From assembly GCA_020025455.1 (NCBI GenBank), contig JAHHSC010000039.1, positions 1 to 11,244 of the forward strand: a stretch of 11,244 nt of DNA, given 5' to 3'. Source of the stretch: Lawsonibacter sp. (GTDB taxonomy: Bacteria > Bacillota > Clostridia > Oscillospirales > Oscillospiraceae). The position numbers and the translations under genes were made by a program. This document shows, in pieces, positions 6,539-11,244 of the stretch (position 1 is its first letter; the number at the start of each line of letters is the position of its first letter). Below the pieces are notes generated by a model, which did no database searches, had not been told where the DNA came from, and worked only from the letters and a program-made list of their open reading frames with translations.

Positions 6539-7888
6539 ATGAACCCCACCGTCAGCATCATCGTTCCAGTCTACAATTCAGAGGACTTTCTTCCCCGCTG
6601 CGTTGACAGCATCCTGGCCCAGGATTTTCGGGATTTTGAGCTGCTGCTCATGGACGACGGCAGTTCGGACGGTTCCCCGGAAATCTGTGACCAATACGCC
6701 CTTCAAGACAGCCGGGTCCATGTGGTCCACAAGGAAAATTCCGGCGTATCCGACACCCGGAACCAGGCCATACGCATGGCCAAAGGGACCTACCTCCAGT
6801 TTGTGGACAGCGATGACTGGCTGTCCCCTCACGCCACCAGCCTTCTCTTTCAGGCCGCACTGGGCGGCCAGTGCGACATGGTCATCGCCGACTTCTACCG
6901 GGTGGTGGACGACCGCCTGGCGCAGAAGGGTGACATTGAGGAATCCGGCGTTATGACCCGGGAGCGCTTCGCCGGTCACATGATGGAAAACCCCGCCGAC
7001 TTTTACTACGGGGTGCTGTGGAACAAGCTCTACCGCCGGGATATCATCGAGGCGCACCAGCTGCAGATGGACCCTGCCACCAGCTGGTGTGAGGACTTTG
7101 TGTTCAATCTGGAGTATATCCGCTGGGCCGAGCGCTTTGTGGCCATCCATGTGCCCATTTACTACTATGTGAAGCGGAAAGGCTCCCTTGTCAATCAGGG
7201 CATCAGCATCAGCAAGACCATTAAGATGAAGCTCACCATCTTTGAGTACTACAACAACTTCTATAAACACATTCTGGACGAGAAGGACTACGAGCGCAGC
7301 CGTCTCCAGGTCTACCGTTTTCTGGTCGATTCCGCGGGCGACGGCATGGTCCCCCCTACGATCTTCCCAGGCTCCAAGAAGCTGGGGGATGAGCGGATCA
7401 ACGTGGCTGACCACGCGCTCACCGGCCAGGGCGTCCTCATGGACGAGTACCGCCGCCGCAAGCTGCTGGAGTACGCCTTCTCCCCCGTGGCCCAGCGGCA
7501 CGGCCTGAGTCTGGTGGATATACGAACTTTGGTTCACCTCTCCTATCCCCAACCCCAGTATGACCGGAAAGGGCTTGCTGACCTGGTTGGCATCTCCAGA
7601 GGCAGCCTGAACCGCGCGCTCCAGCATCTCGTGTTCAAGGGCTATATTCAGGTCGAGGACGTGAAAGCAAAAACGGAGATCCCGCACGCAGAAGGGATGG
7701 AGTACCACACCGTCAAGCAGCTGAACGTCACCCTCCTGCCTGACGCTGCTCCCCTGCTGGATGAGATTGCGGAAGTGGAGAAGCACTTCAGTCAGCGGGT
7801 ATTTGCCGGGTTCTCCCAGGAGGAGCAGGAGCTGTACCGCGCTATGACCAATCGGCTCAACGAAAACATCCAGCGTATTCTTCAGTAA
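6539..7888 (+). CDS. GT2-family glycosyltransferase fused to a C-terminal MarR-like winged-helix domain
   Basis: A 449-residue protein in two parts. Residues 1 to about 230 are a GT-A glycosyltransferase of family 2: VSIIVPVYN (5-13), DDGSSDG (39-45), the metal/nucleotide motif DSDDW (90-94) and the acidic pair in WCEDF (E185, D186). The enzyme would transfer a sugar from a nucleotide-sugar; acceptor unknown. About 230-300 is a helical linker. Residues 300-449 resemble an entire MarR regulator: helices LLEYAFSPVAQRHGLSLVDI (309-328), a helix-turn-helix DRKGLADLVGISRGSLNRAL (342-361), FKGYIQVEDV and a wing (366-399), and C-terminal dimer helices with FAGFSQEEQELYRAM (422-436). There is no signal peptide or membrane helix. 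Start 6539 has AAGGAG eight bases upstream and a matching promoter. The frame is also open further upstream, but that extension covers the promoter. The reading frame is continuous, so no frameshift explains the join. Confidence 0.85.
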   Translation: MNPTVSIIVPVYNSEDFLPRCVDSILAQDFRDFELLLMDDGSSDGSPEICDQYALQDSRVHVVHKENSGVSDTRNQAIRMAKGTYLQFVDSDDWLSPHATSLLFQAALGGQCDMVIADFYRVVDDRLAQKGDIEESGVMTRERFAGHMMENPADFYYGVLWNKLYRRDIIEAHQLQMDPATSWCEDFVFNLEYIRWAERFVAIHVPIYYYVKRKGSLVNQGISISKTIKMKLTIFEYYNNFYKHILDEKDYERSRLQVYRFLVDSAGDGMVPPTIFPGSKKLGDERINVADHALTGQGVLMDEYRRRKLLEYAFSPVAQRHGLSLVDIRTLVHLSYPQPQYDRKGLADLVGISRGSLNRALQHLVFKGYIQVEDVKAKTEIPHAEGMEYHTVKQLNVTLLPDAAPLLDEIAEVEKHFSQRVFAGFSQEEQELYRAMTNRLNENIQRILQ

Positions 7889-7927
7889 ACAAAAGCCAGA
7901 AAGACAATTGTCTTTCTGGCTTTTGTT
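7889..7927. terminator. Bidirectional terminator, 38-base perfect palindrome
   Basis: Bases 7889-7907 (ACAAAAGCCAGAAAGACAA) are the exact reverse complement of 7908-7926, with no fixed loop, so the RNA folds into a stem of up to 17 bp around the AATT centre. T-rich flanks (CTTTTGTTAT on plus, CTTTTGTTTAC on minus) fit termination in both directions. It starts one base after the glycosyltransferase stop codon. It is also the first good terminator for the minus-strand yigZ operon, about 120 bases past its end. Confidence 0.88.
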
Positions 7928-8048
7928 ATAACCATGCGTTCCATCGCTTTGATTGGATTGAAACGATTGCTCTTATGGGGGGCCGATGTCCCTCTCTGAA
8001 GCCTCCGGTCTGCCGGCTTATAGCCGTCCTTCGCCGGGACGCCTCTGG

Positions 8049-8672
8049 TCAGATCGGTACATCCTTGAACGCTTCCCCCGCCTCCAGCACCTCCACAGTG
8101 CCTGCGGAGATGTCCTGGATATGCGCAGAAAATTCCGCTGCCCTCTCCTCGGGCAGCAGGGCGGACAGGACCACGTCGGCGCCGAAATCCACGTTTTCAA
8201 TCACACCGCCGAAGCTTTCAGCCTCCCGGCGCATCCCCTCGAACTGGGCATAGCTGCACGGGATCTCCATCGCCACCCATCGGCGCACCACAGAGGTGCC
8301 CGCCTCGTCCAACGCGTCCTTGGCACTCTGGGTGTAGGCCCGGACCAGACCGCCCGCCCCCAGCAGTATACCGCCAAAGTAGCGGGTCACCACACAGCAC
8401 ACGTTTGTGATTTCTTCCCGCTGGAACACATTCAGCATGGGCTGGCCCGCAGTGCCCTGAGGCTCTCCGTCGTCGGAGTATCGCACCGGTCCATCCTTGA
8501 TGATGTAGCACCAGCAGTTGTGACGGGCATCGTAGTGCTTCTTCTTCGTCTCCTCAATACAAAGGCGCGCCTCTTCCTCCGTCTCCACCCGCCACACATG
8601 GCCGATGAATCGGGAGCGCTTCTCGGTGAACTCCGTCACACTGGACGCGGTTGGGATATAATATTCCGTCAT
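8049..8672 (-). CDS. yigZ: YigZ/IMPACT-family protein
   Basis: A 207-residue member of the UPF0029/IMPACT family, matching E. coli YigZ (about 205) in length. The conserved N-terminal domain shows HNCWCYII (51-58), SDDGEPQGTAGQPML (66-80) and RYFGGILLGAGGLVRAYTQS (97-116), the family signature. Residues about 135-195 fit the C-terminal DUF1949 domain. Eukaryotic IMPACT regulates the GCN2 kinase; the bacterial role is unsettled, though a link with ribosomes or nucleic acid has been suggested by the fold. The true start is 8672: AAGGAGG (complement of 8679-8685) lies six bases upstream. The open frame further upstream runs antisense to nothing but the end of hflX. It is the last gene of the flavin reductase-hflX-yigZ operon, 22 bases after the hflX stop. 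Confidence 0.93.
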   Translation of the reverse strand: MTEYYIPTASSVTEFTEKRSRFIGHVWRVETEEEARLCIEETKKKHYDARHNCWCYIIKDGPVRYSDDGEPQGTAGQPMLNVFQREEITNVCCVVTRYFGGILLGAGGLVRAYTQSAKDALDEAGTSVVRRWVAMEIPCSYAQFEGMRREAESFGGVIENVDFGADVVLSALLPEERAAEFSAHIQDISAGTVEVLEAGEAFKDVPI

Positions 8673-8694
8673 GCGGGGCCTCCTTGCCGTCTCT

Positions 8695-10002
8695 TTAGTC
8701 CTCCCAGGGCTCCTTGTGTGGCTGCCAGCCCTCCACCAGGGGGCCAAGCTGACCGATGATCTTAGGCGTACACACGGCCACCACATCAATGGTCTGGTCA
8801 TACTCCACAGACTCCACCTTGGCCTCCTTGTAGAGCCGCTCCAGCAGGCCGCCCTGGTCATATGGCAGGTGGATGGTCACCCGCTTGGCACCGTTGTCCA
8901 AGTGGCTGCCAATCGCAGCCAGAAGCTCTTCCAGCCCCTCACCCGTCCGGGCAGAGATGGACACGATGTCCTCCCCGTGGGGCCGGATCTCGCCGTTCCA
9001 CAGGTCGCACTTATTAAAGACCTCCAGTCTGGGGGTCTGGTCCGCACCAAGCTCGTGGATCAGCTTATCCACCACCTCTGCCTGCTCGCGCCACTCCTCG
9101 TTGGAGGCATCGATGACATGGATCAGCAGATCGGCAAAGGACAGCTCCTCCAAGGTGGCCTTGAATGCCTCCACCAGATGGTGGGGCAGCTTGCGGATAA
9201 AGCCAACGGTGTCAGACAGGAGGACGGTGCAGGTATCGGAGATCTCCAACGTGCGGGTGGTCGTGTCCAGGGTGTCAAAAAGCCGGTTGTTGGCCGGGAT
9301 CTCCGCGCCGGTCAGCTTGTTGAGCAGTGTGGATTTGCCCGCGTTTGTGTAGCCCACGATAGCCACCACGGGGATCTCGTTTTTGATGCGGCGCTCACGC
9401 TGGGTCGCCCGGACCCGGCGCACGTCCTTCAGCTCCTCCTCCAGCTTGGAAATCTTGCGGCGGACGTGGCGGCGGTCGGTCTCCAGCTGGGTCTCTCCGG
9501 GGCCTCGGGTGCCGATGGGGCTCTTTCCTCCGGAGGCAGTCTGACGGACCAGGTGGCCCCACATACCCGTCAGCCGGGGCAGCAGATACTTGTACTGGGC
9601 CAGCTCCACCTGGAGGCGGCCCTCACTGGTCCGGGCCCGCTGGGCAAAAATGTCCAGAATCAGGGCAGAGCGATCCAGCACGGTGACCCCCAGCTCCTCA
9701 GACAGCACGCGCTGCTGGGATGGGGACAGAGCATTATCAAAGACGACCATGTCGGCCCCCATAGCCTGGACCAGCTCCTTCACCTCGTCCACCTTGCCCT
9801 CGCCGATAAAGCTGCGGGGGTCTGGATCGCTGCGGTTTTGGAGCACGGTCCCCAGTGTCTCGCCGCCGGCTGTCTCCAACAGGGCGGCCAGCTCGGCCAT
9901 GGACTCCTCGGTCGCCTTCTCCTCACGGGGAAGGCTGAAGGCGTCCAGGCCCACCAGAATGGCCCGGTTCATCTTCTTCTCGTTGGTATTGTTATCGGTC
10001 AT
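8695..10002 (-). CDS. hflX: HflX, ribosome-associated GTPase
   Basis: A 435-residue GTPase that binds the 50S subunit and, in studied bacteria, splits or rescues stalled 70S ribosomes after stress such as heat or antibiotics. The N-terminal HflX domain (about 13-200) includes RSFIGEGKVDEV (63-74) and the glycine-rich SPIGTRGPGETQLETDRR (161-178). The G domain has G1 GYTNAGKST (217-225), the G2 threonines near 247-249, G3 DTVGF (264-268), G4 NKCD (330-333) and G5 SISAR (348-352). Length matches the family (E. coli 426). The start has AAGGAGG only four to five bases upstream, slightly close; a second Met at residue 11 is possible but has no clear binding site. It follows the flavin reductase gene by 42 bases and precedes yigZ by 22. 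Confidence 0.97.
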   Translation of the reverse strand: MTDNNTNEKKMNRAILVGLDAFSLPREEKATEESMAELAALLETAGGETLGTVLQNRSDPDPRSFIGEGKVDEVKELVQAMGADMVVFDNALSPSQQRVLSEELGVTVLDRSALILDIFAQRARTSEGRLQVELAQYKYLLPRLTGMWGHLVRQTASGGKSPIGTRGPGETQLETDRRHVRRKISKLEEELKDVRRVRATQRERRIKNEIPVVAIVGYTNAGKSTLLNKLTGAEIPANNRLFDTLDTTTRTLEISDTCTVLLSDTVGFIRKLPHHLVEAFKATLEELSFADLLIHVIDASNEEWREQAEVVDKLIHELGADQTPRLEVFNKCDLWNGEIRPHGEDIVSISARTGEGLEELLAAIGSHLDNGAKRVTIHLPYDQGGLLERLYKEAKVESVEYDQTIDVVAVCTPKIIGQLGPLVEGWQPHKEPWED

Positions 10003-10044
10003 GGGTCCTCCTTGCAGACAGGTCTCCCCATCTGCCCGCTTCTA

Positions 10045-10545
10045 TCATTTCTTCAAAATCTCTACGATCTCGCCGATGTAGGTGATGTGGTAGTCCTTGT
10101 CCTGGTACCAGCGCGCCTTGATATCGGCGGGGATGGCGTCCGGGTCCATAGGCTGGACATACCGTTTCCGGCACACCAGCACCAGCTCCGCCTCCTCAAA
10201 ATAAGGAGCCCCGCACTCGGCGGCACGCACCGTGAAGCCGCACTCCTTCACCTTGTCTACGTCCCGGCCGCTCTCCTTCCCGCACAGGGCAAGCTGAGGG
10301 CGGTACGCTTCTTCAAAGAAGGAGAGCGTGAAGTACTCCTCACGGTCCAGGAGCTGCTTGGTATAACGCTGGGGCCGGATATAGCAGGTGGCAGCGGGCG
10401 TCCCCCACAGCACACCCAGGCCGCCCCAGCCGGCGGTCATCGTGTTGCATCGGTCCTCCGTGCCAGCCGTAACCAGCATCCACTTCTTGTCCAGCTGGGC
10501 AAACAGGCTATCGCTCAGCTCTTTTGCGTCGATGGAATGAAACAT
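10045..10545 (-). CDS. Flavin reductase-like FMN-binding protein
   Basis: A 166-residue protein of the flavin reductase-like split-barrel family (PF01613; flavoredoxin type). The expected N-terminal FMN region is visible: WMLVTAGTEDRCNTMTAGWG (22-41), with the Asn-Thr-Met-Thr turn, then YIRPQRYT (55-62) and YFTLSFF (71-77). Proteins of this type bind FMN and serve as flavin or ferric reductases or electron carriers in anaerobes. The physiological partner cannot be told from the sequence. The start is supported by AGGAGGGG (complement of 10551-10558), and the longer open frame upstream runs through the rpmE terminator. It is the first gene of the operon with hflX and yigZ and has its own promoter. 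Confidence 0.88.
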   Translation of the reverse strand: MFHSIDAKELSDSLFAQLDKKWMLVTAGTEDRCNTMTAGWGGLGVLWGTPAATCYIRPQRYTKQLLDREEYFTLSFFEEAYRPQLALCGKESGRDVDKVKECGFTVRAAECGAPYFEEAELVLVCRKRYVQPMDPDAIPADIKARWYQDKDYHITYIGEIVEILKK

Positions 10546-10579
10546 CGAAACCCCTCCTAGAACTTTGATCAATGAATAT

Positions 10580-10608
10580 AGTATGCCATGTACGGAACAA
10601 AATTGCAA
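10580..10608 (-). promoter_or_regulatory. Promoter of the flavin reductase-hflX-yigZ operon
   Basis: On the minus strand: TTGCAA (10603-10608), a 17-base spacer and CATACT (complement of 10580-10585) preceded by TGG, which would act as an extended -10. The match is weaker than for the other promoters here. It lies between the rpmE terminator and the flavin reductase start. Confidence 0.55.
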
Positions 10609-10629
10609 TCGTGCAGGAAAAGAAAACGC

Positions 10630-10661
10630 AAAAAGCCGCACCGAATGTCGGTGCGGCTTTT
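10630..10661 (-). terminator. Terminator of rpmE
   Basis: AAAAGCCGCACCGA (10631-10644) and its exact reverse complement (10648-10661) enclose a three-base loop. On the minus strand the stem ends in TTTTT, then GCGTTTTC. It lies 11 bases after the rpmE stop and separates rpmE from the flavin reductase operon. Confidence 0.9.
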
Positions 10662-10672
10662 GAGGGCAGATC

Positions 10673-10876
10673 TTACTTGTCCAGGCCAAACTTCTTGTTG
10701 AAGCGGCTGACACGGCCACCGGTGTCCACCATCTTCTGCTTGCCGGTGTAGAAAGGGTGACACTTGGAGCACACTTCAACACGGATGTCCTTCTTGGTAG
10801 AGCCGGTCTCGATCACGTTGCCGCAGGCGCACCGAATGGTGGTCTGCTCATAATTGGGGTGGAGGCCTTCCTTCAT
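10673..10876 (-). CDS. rpmE: 50S ribosomal protein L31, zinc-binding type
   Basis: A 67-residue L31 of the zinc-binding (C+) type. It begins MKEGLHPNYEQTTIRCACGN and carries all four zinc ligands, C16 and C18 in CAC and C36 and C39 in CSKCHPFYTGKQK. The end, GGRVSRFNKKFGL, matches Bacillus RpmE, and length is normal (66-70). L31 bridges the two ribosomal subunits. Zinc-type L31 can be replaced by a zinc-free paralogue when zinc is scarce; no paralogue is in this window. The start at 10876 is backed by GAGGTGA seven bases upstream; the longer open frame upstream covers the promoter. It is a single-gene unit with its own promoter, structured leader and terminator. Confidence 0.98.
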   Translation of the reverse strand: MKEGLHPNYEQTTIRCACGNVIETGSTKKDIRVEVCSKCHPFYTGKQKMVDTGGRVSRFNKKFGLDK

Positions 10877-10927
10877 TGTATATTCACCTCTTTCTCCATT
10901 GGAGGATCGTTTACATACATAAATGCA
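10877..10927 (-). promoter_or_regulatory. Short structured leader of rpmE with possible anti-Shine-Dalgarno pairing
   Basis: In the predicted leader RNA, CTCC (complement of 10901-10904) can pair with GGAG (complement of 10894-10897) across a three-base loop. The overlapping CCTC (complement of 10902-10905) can instead pair with GAGG (complement of 10887-10890), which is the ribosome binding site. The two foldings exclude each other, so the leader could switch translation on and off, as many ribosomal-protein leaders do. The stems are only four pairs and this is an inference. Confidence 0.35.
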
Positions 10928-10933
10928 TCTGAT

Positions 10934-10962
10934 ATAATAGCATAGTTTATTCCGAAAATCAA
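10934..10962 (-). promoter_or_regulatory. Promoter of rpmE
   Basis: On the minus strand: TTGATT (complement of 10957-10962), a 17-base spacer and TATTAT (complement of 10934-10939) preceded by TGC. The region just upstream (about 10969-11002) is strongly AT-rich with a run of seven T on the minus strand, which fits an UP element of a highly expressed ribosomal-protein gene. Confidence 0.75.
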
Positions 10963-11204
10963 CCGGTTTTAGAAAAAAAGTTCGCAAATTCAATTTTATT
11001 TTCGGGGCCATGTCGAATTACCTCCATAAATCCCGTTTTTATGGGCACAAGCTCTATAAAAAGTGGCATTTTGTCTCCCAATTACTTACACGCTAGAAAG
11101 AGCGGCCCCGTTCTGAACCGTCGCCTCTGACACAGCTGCATGGTTCTGTCCCATAAAATCCGGCCCTGACGCACGTTTGCTTTCTCTTTTTTCCAGTCTC
11201 TCCC
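10963..11204. other. Intergenic region without a recognisable gene
   Basis: Together with the rpmE leader and promoter and the right-edge promoter, this makes about 370 bases without a gene. The left third is AT-rich and belongs to the rpmE promoter. A weak hairpin CCATAAA-N7-TTTATGG lies at 11024-11044, without a T-tract. A 28-codon open frame (11010-11096, plus) has no convincing ribosome binding site or promoter. Nothing else was recognised. Confidence 0.6.
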
Positions 11205-11233
11205 TTGACACTGTGTGCGTTTCATGCTAATAT
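11205..11233 (+). promoter_or_regulatory. Strong promoter pointing out of the right edge
   Basis: A perfect TTGACA (11205-11210), a 17-base spacer and TAATAT (11228-11233) preceded by TGC. With the start about seven bases downstream, the transcript begins at the window edge, so the gene it serves lies to the right and cannot be seen. Confidence 0.7.
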
Positions 11234-11244
11234 AGTCAGGCAAG

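Noticed and set aside
7439..7888. A possible separate MarR gene starting inside the glycosyltransferase frame at Met301
   Set aside because: There is no ribosome binding site before that ATG and the frame is continuous, so a single fused protein is the simpler reading. An internal start cannot be fully excluded.
7990..8025. GC-rich CCGG-containing fold just after the yigZ stop as its terminator
   Set aside because: The pairing is imperfect and no T-run follows on the minus strand; the palindrome at 7889-7926 is a better terminator.
8671..10560. A 629-codon open frame on the plus strand, antisense to hflX and the flavin reductase gene
   Set aside because: It lies opposite well-recognised genes, its translation is low-complexity with no motifs, and such long antisense frames are expected in GC-rich coding sequence.
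11024..11044. Hairpin CCATAAA-N7-TTTATGG
   Set aside because: AT-rich, 7 bp, no T-tract on either side, and no gene ends nearby; not a convincing terminator or riboswitch.
11010..11096. A 28-codon open frame (MSNYLHKSRFYGHKLYKKWH...) in the right intergenic region
   Set aside because: No proper Shine-Dalgarno site, no plus-strand promoter before it and no terminator after it; a frame of this length is expected by chance.

Overview
The window looks like a piece of chromosome from a GC-rich, anaerobic Bacillota (Clostridia, most like Oscillospiraceae/Ruminococcaceae relatives). The evidence is the AGGAGG-type ribosome binding sites before almost every gene, sigma-A promoters with extended -10 (TGnTATAAT) boxes, the zinc-type L31 protein of Bacillus/Clostridium style, a rubredoxin, a tRNA end typical of Firmicutes tRNA-Trp, and strongly GC-rich third codon positions. 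This is a family-level judgement from sequence features, not a database match. No insertion sequence, integrase, phage gene or CRISPR array is visible; most of the window reads as core chromosome.

Layout, left to right. (1) 1-621: the 3' end of a tRNA (probably Trp) with its terminator, then a small four-helix membrane protein of unknown function with its own promoter and terminator. (2) 623-1303, minus strand: a CPBP (CAAX/Rce1-type) intramembrane protease. (3) 1477-5569, plus strand: sbcD and sbcC, overlapping by four bases and encoding the Mre11/Rad50-type DNA-end nuclease complex, followed 26 bases later by a 54-residue rubredoxin, ending in a strong two-way hairpin. (4) 5629-6387, minus strand: an AIM24-family protein. 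(5) 6539-7888, plus strand and divergent from AIM24: a 449-residue protein whose first half is a GT-A/GT2 glycosyltransferase and whose C-terminal ~150 residues look like a complete MarR-type winged-helix regulator. (6) 10545-8049, minus strand: an operon of a flavin-reductase-like protein, the ribosome-associated GTPase HflX, and a YigZ/IMPACT protein. (7) 10876-10673, minus strand: rpmE (L31) with an AT-rich promoter and a short structured leader. (8) 10963-11244: no gene; a strong promoter at the right edge points out of the window.

The most unusual item is the glycosyltransferase-MarR fusion. Its gene shares an intergenic region with the AIM24 gene. There the two divergent -35 boxes form a 21-base inverted repeat (GGCAAGA-N7-TCTTGCC), the kind of place and shape where a MarR protein would bind. 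A sugar-transferring enzyme that also controls its own promoter and that of its neighbour is a testable hypothesis and not a demonstrated function. The second item worth attention is the rubredoxin gene co-transcribed with sbcDC, which is easy to miss because of its size.

Convergent gene ends are separated by long perfect hairpins (38-base palindrome at 7889-7926; 18-bp stem at 5572-5612), so each transcription unit is well insulated.
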